Shown here in pieces: positions 30,775 through 40,442 of a DNA stretch of 64,000 nucleotides. Numbering within the stretch: the first letter of the stretch is position 1; every line of letters begins with the position of its first letter. Position numbers and translations under genes: made by a program. The stretch comes from Diploptera punctata (taxonomy: Eukaryota > Arthropoda > Insecta > Blattodea > Blaberidae), in assembly GCA_030220185.1 (NCBI GenBank), contig JASPKZ010010238.1, positions 469,501-533,500 of the forward strand, read 5' to 3'. The notes beneath the pieces are model-generated. The model had not been told where the DNA came from, did no database searches, and worked only from the letters and a program-made list of their open reading frames with translations.

Positions 30775-31930
30775 AGGTCGGAGGGATAGGGTAAGAAAGT
30801 TTAAAAGATTGTGGTATGGGTACAAGAGAATATTTAAAAATACAAGAAAGGACATAAGACTAAAATTGTATAAAGCTGTGACAGTTCCCTTACTGTTATA
30901 TGGTACTGAATTTTGGGGTTTTAACTAAGAGAGAAGAGAATATTATAGAAGCAGCTGAAATGAGATTTTAGAGAAGTATGGCTGGCTGCAAACTTCTAGA
31001 TAAAAGAAGAAGTAAATATATTATATCATCATCATCATCATCCGGTATCATGGCAGCTGCCGCCGCCTTCCGGAAACCAAACGCCATTCCTCTCTATCAA
31101 TCCATTGATCTTCCTCCATTCCTCTGATATTCATAGCTGCTTGTATCCCTTCTATCCAAGTTTTCTTCGGTCTTCCTCTCTTCCTCCTTTCCATTCGGAT
31201 CCATTCCATAACAAATTTTGGCAATCTTTGCTCTGGCATTCGTTTGACATGACCATACCACTGCAATCTTTTCTTTTCTATGATGTCCGGCTCCTCTTGT
31301 ACACCCATAATTTCCCCTATTTCTTTATTTCGTATTCTATCCATTCTAGATTTTCCAGCTGATCTTCTTAAAACATCCATTTCTGTACTTAAAATTCTTT
31401 TCATTTCCCTGGTAGGAATTTGCCAGACTTCAGCACCATATGTTAAAATGCTCTGAATTATGGTTTGATATATTTGTAATTTTCTATTTTTTGTAATATT
31501 TTTCTCCACCAAACAGAGTTTAAAGCATTTATTGCTTGTTTTGTTTGTGCGATTCTATTTTTAATTTCCATTGTGTTATCGCCTGAATGGTCTAATTTTG
31601 TTCCTAAAGATGTGCATTCATTACATAGTTTTTAGTTTCTCTCCATTGTGGACATTTATCTTTTCCATTGACCTTCTTCGATACACAGATTTTTTTTTTC
31701 CTCAGGTTTTTTAGACAAGTCCCTCTTTTTCCTTAAATACACTATATAACATGAGCATAAATATGTTAAAGAATCTTTCATATCATAAAATAATCTAGAA
31801 AAATTGGAAAGAACATGTTCAAAGAATGATAGATGAAATCATGCCTAAAATTGTACTTAATTATAAATCAAAAGGAGACAGGAATGTTGGTAGACCGAAA
31901 AATATATAGATTCAACTTTATGAATGAGCA
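30775..31930 (+). mobile_element. RTE-I-like LINE split by an inverted RTE-J
   Basis: Left part 30775-31015 reads DIRLKLYKAVTVPLLLYGTE, a shift, then EAAEMRF, SMAGCKLLDKRRSK. Right part 31790-31930 continues NWKEHVQRMIDEIMPKIVLN, YKSKGDRNVGRPKN. Together they follow the order of the RTE-I copy at 62.2 kb. The 0.75 kb between is RTE-J on the other strand. TSD not clear; AT-rich junctions. Confidence 0.65.
31024..31745 (-). mobile_element. RTE-J LINE fragment, longest open frame 154 codons
   Basis: Frame 31512-31048 has no interruption: NRKLQIYQTIIQSILTYGAE, VWQIPTREMKRIL, EMDVLRRSAGKSRMDRIRNK, LQWYGHVKRMPEQRLPK, RRKRGRPKKTWIEGIQ, REEWRLVSGRRRQLP. Followed by CATGATACCGG and a GAT repeat at 31026-31041. 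Upstream to ~31745 the codons are broken. This is one of the best-preserved LINE C-termini here, so it may be young. Related fragments at 39.0 and 44.2 kb. Confidence 0.85.
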
Positions 31931-32324
31931 TCTGTGAGACAAGAAACAGACCACATGTGCATAATCCGAGATTTTTGTTGATGGTACCATGGGTCCTACG
32001 ACTGATGGGAGAAATGGATGCACAAATTTATCTTATTTCCTTTGAAAATCCTTCCCTTAGATAATTTCGAAGCAATTAAGCTATTGAGGTTGTTTTAATA
32101 AAGATATTTTTTAAAACTGTTTTACAGGTCTTCATCGATTCATTATATTTGACACCGAAAATGACCATGACACAACATTTTATACTGTCTGTGTGTTTGC
32201 GTCCGTAACGCTCTAGTGGCGGCAGTTTTTTGTTTCATTGAAACCAAACTTGAGGGCATATCAATTAATTAAAAATCTATGGTCACGTTCGTTAACCAGC
32301 AAAATAGGACCATTAGGTGAAGAG
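31931..32324. other. No gene seen
   Basis: About 390 bp; contains TGTCTGTGTGTTTGCGTCCG and TCTAGTGGCGGCAG. Nothing assignable. Confidence 0.4.
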
Positions 32325-32818
32325 TTCACCTGAAACTTACTTAATGCAGGCTTTCCACTTTGCAGCAGTTCGCCCTTGATTCCTGCTTTCCAGAGATTCC
32401 TATCTTCCCATTGCCCTCCTTCCATACCCCTCTTCATCATGGCATCATATATTCCATCATACCATGTTCTTCTACTTCTCCCCCTCTTCCTTCTGCCTGG
32501 TACCATCCAAGCGCAAAAGGCCTAGAACGCCCTTGGCCTACCACCGGCTGCTAGCCTCACGTCCACATGTGTTAATCACAGAGGTAGACGATCAAAAGCA
32601 GTGTAAGGGCGACATGTGATCAGCATATCGGGTCCCCCGGTCGTTATATCTGGTGTTCTCAACCTGAAGTCGCTACTTATTGTAGCTATCCAAATGACTC
32701 GCGATGCTGGGTGGGCACCGGCCCCATACTGGCCGAAATTCCATGAGAAAAATTTCTTCCCCGATGGAGACTCGAACCAGCGCAAGGCATCTTGTCTTAT
32801 CAACTCGGCTACTGCTTA
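32325..32818 (-). mobile_element. S1/LINE chimera: SINE head and body with LINE 3' coding end
   Basis: Right part (32530-32818) is an S1-type body and tRNA-like head on the minus strand (box B GGTTCGAGTCTCC; box A degenerate, GTAGCCGAGTTGATAAG, and the anticodon arm shortened). Left part (32340-32506, minus) encodes MVPGRRKRGRSRRTWYDGIY, DAMMKRGMEGGQWEDRNLWK and KGELLQSGKPAL, an RTE-type C-terminus close to RTE-J in pattern. Ordinary S1 copies end in a segment like only the last ~45 bp of this LINE part (AAGTGGAAAG). CTTAATG at both borders may be a 7-bp TSD. Confidence 0.7.
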
Positions 32819-32839
32819 ATGGGAAAGCAGGTAGCAATA

Positions 32840-33115
32840 AAGCAGTTAAGTCTCATAGACTGCGATGGGCTGGATATGTCGCACGAATGGGGAATGAGAG
32901 AGCGACATGGAAATTGTAGTAGGAAAACGAGAGCGAAAGCGCCTAGGAGGTAAGCCAAGAACGAGATAGGTGAATAATGTTAACCATGATTTGAGGGAGG
33001 GGAGTTATGCAGGGGGTGATTAGGAATCATTAGTACAGGATAGGGATGTATGGATAGCTTATGCCCTTCTGACTATGGACCTCTGGGATCGATAGTATCA
33101 GTGAGAGAATAGTTT
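32840..33115 (+). mobile_element. RTE-C LINE 3' fragment, degraded
   Basis: Reads KSHRLRWAGYVARMGNERAT, WKL then a frameshift, GGKPRTR, and in pieces DVWIAYA to a stop and CAGTGAGAGAATAG in place of the GTAA repeat. More substitutions than the other RTE-C copies, so older. Confidence 0.75.
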
Positions 33116-33138
33116 GTTTTTAACAATGCTAATAACAA

Positions 33139-34200
33139 GATCATCATCGTAGTACATTCACGAATTTAGGCCATTTGTTGGCATGTTTAGGCCTCAAGAG
33201 AAACACCATCCAGAAGTCTTTTGAGTGGACGTCCTGGTCTTCTTCTTCCTGCAGGTTGATAGCTTAACATTTGTGATCTTCCATTCGATGAGTATGTTGC
33301 ATCCATCTTGACTTAAAACCAGAAATTTTGTTTTCTAAAGGTTTCATGTGTAATTCTTCTAAGATGTCTTCGTTTATTTTTTTTTTGTGATCTAGTAGTT
33401 TGTAGGCCTCAAGAGAAACACCATCCAAAAGTCTTTTGAGTGGACGTTCTGGTCTTCTACTTCCTGTAAGTTGATATCTTAACATTGTGTTTGGGTATCC
33501 TATGATCTTCCATTCGATGAACATTTTGCATCCATCTTGACTTATAACCAGAAATGTTGTTTTCTAAAGGTTCCATGTGTAATTCTTCTAAGATGTCTTA
33601 ATTTTTTGTGATCTAGTAGTATGTATCCTGCAGTCTTCGGAAGATATCTCATTTCAGCAGATCTAAGTCTCTGTATATCCTTCTGTTTCAACGTCCATAC
33701 TTCGCTACCATACAAAAGAGTTGGAAGAGCCAGTGTTTTATACACTTTTAGTCTTGAGTGTTTTTGGACTAACTGTGGCTTGAAGATAGAATTTATTAAC
33801 CCTAAAATTCTTAAAGATTTATATATTTTTGCATTTACATCGTTTTATTCTTCATATTAGGTATTGCATCCTAAATATGTAAAAGTATTCACCTGCTCTA
33901 AAATCTTATTGTTAAGTACAATTTTACTTCTGACTGGATCTACACCTTCAAATGCCATTATTTTCGTTTTCTCTCTAGATATATTTAGTCCACATTCTTC
34001 TGTAAGTTTGTTAAGTTCATACAGACCTTTCTGCAGATTACCTTCTGAATTTTCAATTATTATTTGGTCATCTGCAAACAATAGGATGTTTAATTTTGCA
34101 TTTTCTGATATTCTCATTCCAAATTTATATGTCTTGTTCCAGCAATATATTACTTCGTTGATATAAATCGCAAAGAGTAAAAATATTAATAAATACATTT
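33139..34200 (-). mobile_element. RTE-A LINE fragment with RT FADD box and internal duplication
   Basis: Longest RTE-A here. From the right: frame 34198-33857 holds LNILLFADDQIIIENSEGNL with both catalytic Asp, GLYELNKLTEECGLNISREK, TKIMAFEGVDPVRSKIVLN and TFTYLGCNT. Then MYKTLALPTLLYGSEVWTLK and EMRYLPKTAGYILLDHKK. The C-terminal segment is present twice in tandem (33406-33620 and 33187-33405), each with EELHM, and GRRRPERP-like codons. 3' end CGTACTATGATGATGATC complement at 33139-33150. Not functional. Confidence 0.85.
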
Positions 34201-34740
34201 TTCGTCTTCAATTACAAAAATCCTAATAATATCAATATTCTAGATTCCTCGGCGAAAACAAAATTTCATTACTCTAAAAAAACTTCATGAATTGTTTCAC
34301 CTAATTTGGGAATGAACAATAATTGAATATTTATGGAGAACAGTTTTTTCGTTAATTTATATTCTGCAAATACATTCTAGCTTTACTGCAATATCTTGGT
34401 TAAAATAATTGAGTCTATTTTAAATCAAGTATGATGAAAAGATGCTGGACTCCCTCTGGTGGAATCGCAGTACAACAACTGTATGCAAACTACACGATTC
34501 GTCACTTATCTGGCTAACATAGGAGCAGCATATGTATGCAAATTCACTGTCGCTTGGAACAAATGGATTGCCACCGCTCCACAATATATATCAAGAGAAC
34601 TTATGATTACAACGTAAAGCTGCAGGATATCGCTAATTCATAAAAATGGTTGAAATTAAAACTAGAGTTGTTGAAAATAATTTTATAAACATACAATGAA
34701 GTAACGTACAATTTAATTAATTAGTTAATTACGGACATTA

Positions 34741-35460
34741 GAAGGGCTCGGCTGTAAAACATGGTAACTGACAATTCTTGAAAATTGAGTTGTATTCTAC
34801 CAGTTATATTATATGGGTGCGAAACATGGACTCTTACTTTAAGGGAGGAAAGGAGATTACGAGTATTTGAGAATAAAGTACTTAGGAAAATTTTTGGACC
34901 AAAGAGAGATGAACAGACAGGTGAATGGAGAAGACTACATAACAATGAACTACATGGTCTTTATAGAAAGTCAGATATAATAACAGTTAAGTCTCGTAGA
35001 CTGCGATGGGCAGGACATGTTGCGCGTATGGGTAATGGAAGACGTGCATGGAAACTTCTTGTAGGAAAGCCAGAAGGAAAACGCCCAGTTGGTAGACCAA
35101 GAATGAGGTGGGAGAACAACATTAAGTATGATTTGAGGGAAGTAGATTATACAGGGAATGATTGGAAAGCATTAGCTCAGGATAGGGATGTATGGAGAGC
35201 TTATGTCCGCGCGGTCATGAACCTACTGGTTCGATAGTCCCAGTGAGTAAGTAAGTAAGTAAGCATGCAAACTGTGATATGTGACGTGCTGAAAGCATTT
35301 GGTGCACGTAGTTTTATTTACCATCTACTGACCATCTGTCATCTATTGACAGATGTAAGAACTAGATGCACCAAATGCTTCAGAAGGTTACATAGCACAG
35401 TTTACATGCTCAATTTTCAAGAATTTGTGACTTAACATGTTTTATACAGCCGAGCCCTTC
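34741..35460. mobile_element. MITE-4: fold-back element split by RTE-C
   Basis: Ends GAAGGGCTCGGCTGTA (34741) and TACAGCCGAGCCCTTC (to 35460) are perfect complements. Complementarity continues through TCTTGAAAATTGAG and, past the guest, CATGCAAACTGTG with GCATTTGGTGCA. Without the guest (34790-35263) the element is 246 bp and almost entirely one hairpin; a small CTGTCATCTATTGACAG palindrome marks the centre. I cannot define a TSD (flanks CATTA and ATTTG). Non-coding DNA-transposon derivative. Confidence 0.8.
34790..35263 (+). mobile_element. RTE-C LINE 3' fragment, intact frame, GTAA tail
   Basis: Best RTE-C copy: uninterrupted codons LPVILYGCETWTLTLREERR, FENKVLRKIFGPKRDEQTGE, LRWAGHVARMGNGRRAWKLL, GKRPVGRPRMRWENNIKYDL, DYTGNDWKALAQDRDVWRAY, VRAVMNLLVR and stop; tail CAGTGAGTAAGTAAGTAAGT. 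The intact 150-codon frame suggests recent arrival. Comparison of the two MITE-4 arms shows the guest sits exactly between GAG and CATG with no added bases and no TSD. Confidence 0.9.
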
Positions 35461-35663
35461 ATTTGATTCTCAAAATCTGAGTCTTTGATTGAGTGTTGTC
35501 TTTAGGATTTGCTGGATTGATTTTTTATTAATTACTTCGTAATAGTTTAAGGTTTTGTATGCTAAAATGTTATTAGCTTAAACATAGTTTTTTTTTTAAT
35601 TTTATACTTTACTGTGTTATTATTATTGTTATGTTTTATTATCATTGTATTTGGTATTGCTGT
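35461..35663. other. No gene seen
   Basis: Short AT-rich spacer before the TTA microsatellite. No feature. Confidence 0.4.
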
Positions 35664-35687
35664 TGCCATTGGTATTATTATTATTAC

Positions 35688-35744
<57 letters not shown>

Positions 35745-35745
35745 A
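35664..35745. repeat. (TTA)n microsatellite
   Basis: Almost pure ATT/TTA units with one ACT variant. The overlapping Tyr-rich or Asn-rich open frames are its translation. Confidence 0.9.
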
Positions 35746-35924
35746 GGGAATCCATTTTAAGAAGAAACCTCGCATCATTCTGCCGCCGCCGCTGTGAGCA
35801 GTACGATCGCAGCGTGGGAGACAAGTTGTACACAACATCCCAGCGGTTAGTTGCTTCAGTGTGTTGTAATGTGACGCTTGTCACTTGTTGTCGTGTGTTG
35901 CACGTGTGTTACTGTGTCAGAAAG

Positions 35925-36290
35925 TAATCGTAAATGAAGTATAGGGTTGAACAGCGAATTTATTTGGTGGAATGTTACTAATTGAGAAATAACCATACAA
36001 GGCGCGTTCGGAGATGTTATCAAAAATATTCTGACTGTACGATTTCTACAAAATCGTGCCTTTCCAAGTTGATGAAAAAGTGACATTAAATCAGGTTCAA
36101 TGTGTGATATACCGAAAAAGCGTGAAAGCCACGTTTTGACGGTAGAGAAACTTGAGGATATTCGGGTGCGATTAGAAGTAAGTCCTAGAAAATCACTAAA
36201 ACGTTTGTCGCAGGAAAGTAACATATCCAAGGGGCCAGACTACAAAGCGACCAGACTGTTGAAATTTGGACGTCAAATAAATGGTGAGTA
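35925..36290 (+). pseudogene. Mariner-type transposase, N-terminal remnant
   Basis: Reads YRVEQRIYLVECY, a stop, then in shifted frames NHTRRVRRCYQKY, and in 36100-36291 IPKKRESHVLTVEKLEDIRV, RLEVSPRKSLKRLSQESNIS, TRLLKFGRQ. This is the order of the first helix-turn-helix, linker (KKR..VLT.E.L..I) and second helix-turn-helix (SPRKSLRRL.QE...S) of mariner-type transposases carried by insects. The catalytic half is absent. A GGTGAGT follows at 36280 and could mimic a splice donor, but I see no downstream exon. Confidence 0.65.
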
Positions 36291-36501
36291 ATAAGCCTCT
36301 ATGTATAGGCCTATTTTCATGATAATCTAAATTAGTTGAGTTATTTGTACTTTGTAGCTTCTAAACTGTATACGATTGCCTGTAGTAACGGAACTCGCTC
36401 CCCGGCGGTGCGAGCACAATAGCGGGAAAAGTGAGAGCCGCAGCAGCGCTCCTAAAGGTTTCCGCTTAAAATGAATTCCATGCATTTTTATTATTACTAT
36501 T
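36291..36501. other. Unassigned, CpG-richer patch
   Basis: 36380-36470 has CCCCGGCGGTGCGAGCAC and GTGAGAGCCGCAGCAGCGC, unlike the AT-rich surroundings. No coding frame; possibly an older repeat or 5' UTR relic. Confidence 0.35.
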
Positions 36502-36513
36502 AAGTTATTAATG

Positions 36514-36825
36514 AGGGTAGAGTGGAACCCTTGACAGAGGTAGTCCACTCCAGGTCCCACTCGCCCAGTGAGTAGTACCTCGGTAGGGCCCCGTCCGCAG
36601 GGTTACGTGGGGAGAAGAGAAGTCCCCAAAGCCGTAGTGAAGGCAACTTCTCTAGGAGACGAACACTCCGAAATTACAGTTCCCTGTCCTCCAGGAAGAG
36701 GGGTTTGGCTAGAGGCTAGTAACCTCTACTAGTAAAAAATAACTTACTCATAAACTTCAGCAGAAAGAGATGGGCTGAAGTCGGAACGGGTCAACAGACC
36801 TAATCCATGAAAGCAGATGATGATG
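36514..36825 (+). mobile_element. Compact LINE derivative: 5' leader joined to RTE-L 3' end
   Basis: Complete insertion: AAGTTATTAATG at 36502-36513 and 36826-36837, a perfect 12-bp TSD. First ~230 bp are GC-rich leader (GGTCCCACTCGCCCAGTGAG, CTCGGTAGGGCCCCGTCCGC, CTTCTCTAGGAGACGAACAC, AGAGGCTAGTAACC). It then switches directly to the LINE end AAAGAGATGGGCTGAAGTCG, GGTCAACAGACCTAATCC and a GAT repeat. 312 bp, no protein. The 3' ~60 bp equal RTE-L at 27.7 kb. The leader resembles both arms in the insertion at 53.6-54.2 kb. Confidence 0.8.
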
Positions 36826-36837
36826 AAGTTATTAATG

Positions 36838-37191
36838 TCAAGGACATTATTAGTAAATATACTAATATTCGTAAACATTTAATTTTAATTAGCATTGTGT
36901 GGAATATTTTAGGTGTATTCTTTTGAAATATATAAACCTTGACATATTATGGTAATATTCTTATAATTTGTACTTGTTTTAGTCCGCCGTACTGACACAG
37001 GTGGCATGGCATGCCTATTTCCTTATTAGTGGGCCCGGGTTCGTTTCCCGGCGTCGTTCAAAATTGTAATCTTAAAATAAAGGGCAGGGTATGGTTTACA
37101 ATTTTTAATCTCTAGATTGCTCACCATATTCTGCATTAAATTGCAAATCCCTTTGCAGTTTATGGTTGAGAAGGATTGCCATGCTGTCTGT
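36838..37191 (+). other. No gene; degenerate tRNA-like patch
   Basis: Mostly unassigned. At 36983-37062 GTCCGCCGTACTGACACAGG, box B GGGTTCGTTTCCCGG resembles a tRNA-derived SINE head with a lost box A. Family not identified. Confidence 0.35.
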
Positions 37192-37746
37192 ATCACTGAG
37201 CAACAAAAAATAAACTTTTTTTTGTCTCAAAAAGAAAAATATGTGATTCTGATAGTATTTTTTTCTTCTGATTTATATTTTTATATGTGATATCAGTTTC
37301 TCTCCATCACACAAGGTTTCCGAGAGACAGGAATATATAATTTCAAACACTTTAATATTTTCTACATTCGTAACTACACAACACTCGAACATTCTGGCTC
37401 ACCTAGAAATAAGAAATGACTATTTTCTGCTATATTTCGCCTGTGGACCATCCCTCTTGATGGTCCGACAATAATCGGCCAGCATTTAAGGATTCCATTT
37501 GCCTTAATATCTCTTGTCCATAGCTGAAATCTCCAGAGTTAACTCTTTTGGTTTTATCTTACAATAGACAAATGGACGAAAATAACTTTATTAAAAATAT
37601 AATTATTTAAATCCATTAATTAAAATTGAAGTAAAACACTGTGGGTGATGGAGAACTTCCGAATACATATTTGAAAACACGATAAAAAACTGCATTAAGT
37701 ACAACTATTGGTACTCCTGAGACAAAAACCATGTTGACCAGTGTAA
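37192..37746 (-). mobile_element. MITE-2 copy, inverted
   Basis: Left ATCACTGAGCAACAAAAAAT, right CATGTTGACCAGTGT, ~553 bp. Same internal order as 17.36 kb: GTGATTCTGATAGTATTTTT, CAAGGTTTCCGAGAGACAGG, ACACTCGAACATTCTGGCTC, and minus-strand coding remnant with LNAGRLLSDHQEGWST-like shifts. Faces the next copy (38033) head to head across 286 bp. Confidence 0.75.
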
Positions 37747-38032
37747 TAATTCATTAATCGGATAGTGACGTTAAGCTGGTAGTCCCCATGGTGCTTTTCT
37801 GCAGGAGTAGGCTATGTGCGGAAACCGGGTTTCAACTTCTCTCTTCTCTTCATACTGACACCTTTTACAACATACTTTACACTACTCACACATAGATATA
37901 CACTCGTCTTAAATTCCTCCCTGTACAAAATTGAAAATACACCATTTAAAACGCCATATTTCTCCTAGCGCGGATCCTGAAGCACAAAAGGTTCAGTGAG
38001 TGGCGTTAGGACACAAATTTTTACTTGTATAC
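37747..38032. other. Spacer between two opposed MITE-2 copies
   Basis: 286 bp with GTTAAGCTGGTAGTCCCCAT, GGTGCTTTTCTGCAGGAGTA, GGAAACCGGGTTTCAACTTC. The look is of a repeat rather than host DNA; I recall similar text in other arthropod repeats but cannot name it. Confidence 0.35.
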
Positions 38033-38950
38033 TAACACTGGTCAACATGATTTATGTTTCATGAGCACCAATAGTTGCACTTAATGCAATTTTTTATCGT
38101 GTTTTCAAATATATATTACTAATTTCTCCATCACCCACATTTTTTTTATTTCAGTTTCAATTAATGGATTTAAATAATTATTATTTAATAAATGCTTTTT
38201 CGTCCATTTGTCCATTGTAAAATAAAACGGGGAACACTTTCATCAGGAGATTTCAGCTATGGAAAAGATATATCAAGGCAAATGGAATCCTAATATGCTG
38301 GCCGATTATTGTTGGAACATCAAGAGGGATGCTCCACAGGCGAAATATAGCAGAAAATTGTCATTTCTTACTTTCTAGGTGAGTCCGAATGTTCGAATAT
38401 TGTGTAGTTACGAATGTAGAAAGTAATAATGTGTTTGAGTCCACCGATTCGATCCCCGGTCGGGTCTGTTTTTCTGGGTGACATTTTTATCGGGGTTTTT
38501 CCTCATCTGTAAGACAAATCTCAGGAAAACTTTAAGTCCCAAACGGTCCCCGAAATCATATGGCCATCACAATCATCATCATTCATATTCATCTTAGGTT
38601 AAGCTTAGGATTAGGGACTCTCCTGGCGCACCATTATAATCATCATCACCCATCATATCATCGGGGCAACGTAACCCCGCCTTCCAGGCGCCCCAACCTC
38701 AGAAGTGGGTTTCAAGTACGCCATGCCAGGAGAGAAACCAGGAATGTCGAAAGGCAAACCTGGGGCATTTGAAAAAGAAAATAAAAAAAATAATAATGTG
38801 TTTGAAATTATAAATGTGTGTCTCTCGGAAACCTTGCGTGATGGAGAGAAACCGATATCATATTTGAATTCAGGAGAAAAAATACTATCAGAATCACATA
38901 TTTTTCTTTCTGAGACAAAAAGGTTTCTTTTTTTTTGTTGATCAGTGTTA
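38033..38950 (+). mobile_element. MITE-2 copy with best TIRs, holding an S3 SINE
   Basis: TIRs TAACACTGGTCAAC (left) and GTTGATCAGTGTTA (right), 13 of 14 complementary. Plus-strand remnant TFIRRFQLWKRYIKANGI in one frame; the conserved frame reads EISAMEKIYQGKWNPNMLAD, YCWNIKRDAPQAKYSRKLSF and stop at ~38380. The S3 insertion lies at 38439-38790. Without it the element is ~550 bp, like the other copies. The retained C-terminus suggests derivation from a larger coding transposon by deletion. Confidence 0.8.
38439..38790 (+). mobile_element. S3 SINE, tail type 2, 15-bp perfect TSD
   Basis: TAATAATGTGTTTGA at 38424-38438 and 38791-38805. Head shortened: GTCCACC joined to GATTCGATCCCCGGTCGG, so box A is lost. 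Body CTGGGTGACATTTTTATCGG; type 2 tail CTCTCCTGGCGCACC, CCAACCTCAGAAGTGGGTTT, GCCAGGAGAGAAACC, then an A-rich tail GAAAAAGAAAATAAAAAAAA. The only SINE here with a clear A-rich tail. Confidence 0.9.
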
Positions 38951-39250
38951 TCGTGAATTAAATTGTATAAATGATTGTAAAAATATTTTTTCTTAAAGAA
39001 GAAGGAGGTAAAATGATGAGAATGCAAAATAAACTAGATATAATAAATGCGATAAAAAAGAAAGGAAAAAGACTACACTGGTATTGGATACCAACAGAGG
39101 GAAGAACAAAGGGACGACCAGAAAGATTTGGATGCAGGTAGTACAATCAGCTATGGATACTCGACGATTGGGACCGAACTAGTGAATGGGCAGAGAGGAA
39201 TGGTGTTGGTTTCAGGAAGACGACGACAGCTGTTATGACACCGGATTTGA
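38951..39250 (+). mobile_element. RTE-J-like LINE 3' fragment
   Basis: Reads KMMRMQNKLDIINAIKKKGK, LHWYWIPTEGRTKGRPE, then after a one-base loss VVQSAMDTRRLGPN, and GFRKTTTAVMTP where RTE-J has VSGRRRQLP. End CAGCTGTTATGACACCGG equals the RTE-J end. The first ~190 bp (to 39139) are duplicated at 44166-44349, and MITE-2's end is included in that duplication. Confidence 0.65.
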
Positions 39251-39445
39251 TTGATTGAATAGGAGTTAGCCCATATGGTTTCAATACAAGGGTTAAATAA
39301 AGTATGTTGTAATTACAAATCCATTCATATATTGAAGCCGGTGGCAGTACCGAAGGATACAGATGGGATTTCCTTAATTCAACATAAATATTGTACACCA
39401 AATTTCCTAATTTTCTTTATTATTTTCCAACATTTTACTGTATCT
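39251..39445. other. No gene seen
   Basis: Short unassigned spacer. TGAAGCCGGTGGCAGTACCG looks repeat-derived. Confidence 0.35.
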
Positions 39446-40378
39446 CTTCTTCTTCTTCTTCTTCTTCTTCGGCTTTCCCTCACTTATAGGTTTGCCGTCT
39501 TCAGTTTCTCTCTATCATTCCAATCACCCGCTTCCAAATTCCTATCATGCATTATGGTTCTGACGTAGGTTTTCATTTCCATCTTGGTCTGCCACGTTTA
39601 TTTCTTCCAGGGAGTGACCTTTGGTATATATTTTTTGGCCATCTTTCATTTTCCATTCTTTGTACATGGCCATACCATTTAAGTGTTTGATTTTCAATCC
39701 TCTTAACAACAGATGTGGTGACATTCATTTCTCTCCAAAGGAATTCATTTCTTATTTATCCTGTCTTGTTTTTTGGAGGCTTCTTGTAAAATAATCAAAT
39801 TCAACTGTTCTAATTTTATTCTGTTGTAATTCCGTCAAAGACCAAGTTTCACTTCCATATGATAAAATATTCTGTATTATGCTCTTATAAATCTTCATTT
39901 TAGTTTCCGTTGTAATATTTTTGTTCCAAATTTGTCCATGTAAGTTCTTAGTTGCATTTTTTGCCATTGCAATTTTAGTCTGTACATCTCTTTCACGGGT
40001 ACCTGAACTTGTAATTATTGACCCAATATATTTTTAAAAAATCACTTTTTTTTTTATTTTCCCTGTTTCGAGTATGAGGTCATCCACATCCTTTCCCAAA
40101 CACATGTATTCTGTTTTCTGTAAATTTTTATTCAGTCCCCATTTTTTATATTCTTCCATTAGTTTATTTATCATATATTTCATATCATCTTCAACCCCTG
40201 CAAAAATTATTTGATCATCTGCAAACAACAATGAATGCAGTACGTTTCCTCCTATAGGAATACCCATTTCAGAAGATTTTTTATACCACAAGTTAAGAGC
40301 CTGGTCTAAATAAATGTTAAAAATTGGTGATAAACTGCATCCCTGCTTGAGGCCTTTATTCACTGTGAATTCCTCTGT
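39446..40378 (-). mobile_element. RTE-B LINE, longest copy, RT blocks B and C present
   Basis: From the right: frame 40363-40034 holds RT block B MNKGLKQGCSLSPIFNIYLD and block C HSLLFADDQIIFAG with both Asp, MINKLMEEYKKWGLNKNLQK, TEYMCLGKDVDDLI. Then frame 39967-39752: MAKNATKNLHGQIWNKNITT, IYKSIIQNILSYGSETWSLT. Then, shifted, KRIENQTLKWYGHVQRMEN and GRPRWKWK. Ends GCCGAAGAAGAAGAAGAAG (complement at 39446-39475). The 5' side stops where a CR1L tail repeat begins (40381). Confidence 0.85.
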
Positions 40379-40380
40379 TA

Positions 40381-40384
40381 AAGT

Positions 40385-40442
<58 letters not shown>

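Noticed and set aside
35629..35927. Tyr-rich (plus) and Asn-rich (minus) open frames
   Set aside because: Both are translations of the TTA microsatellite at 35664-35745.
36100..36291. Reading 36100-36291 as the first exon of a domesticated transposase gene with a GGTGAGT donor
   Set aside because: Upstream frame has stops and shifts in the first helix-turn-helix, no acceptor or second exon seen, and the sequence is simply a truncated mariner-type remnant.
37192..38950. One large element with MITE-2 copies as ~550-bp inverted termini
   Set aside because: Each copy has its own pair of TIRs and similar lone copies occur at 17.4 and 55.9 kb, so two neighbouring insertions are simpler. The 286-bp spacer holds no coding sequence.
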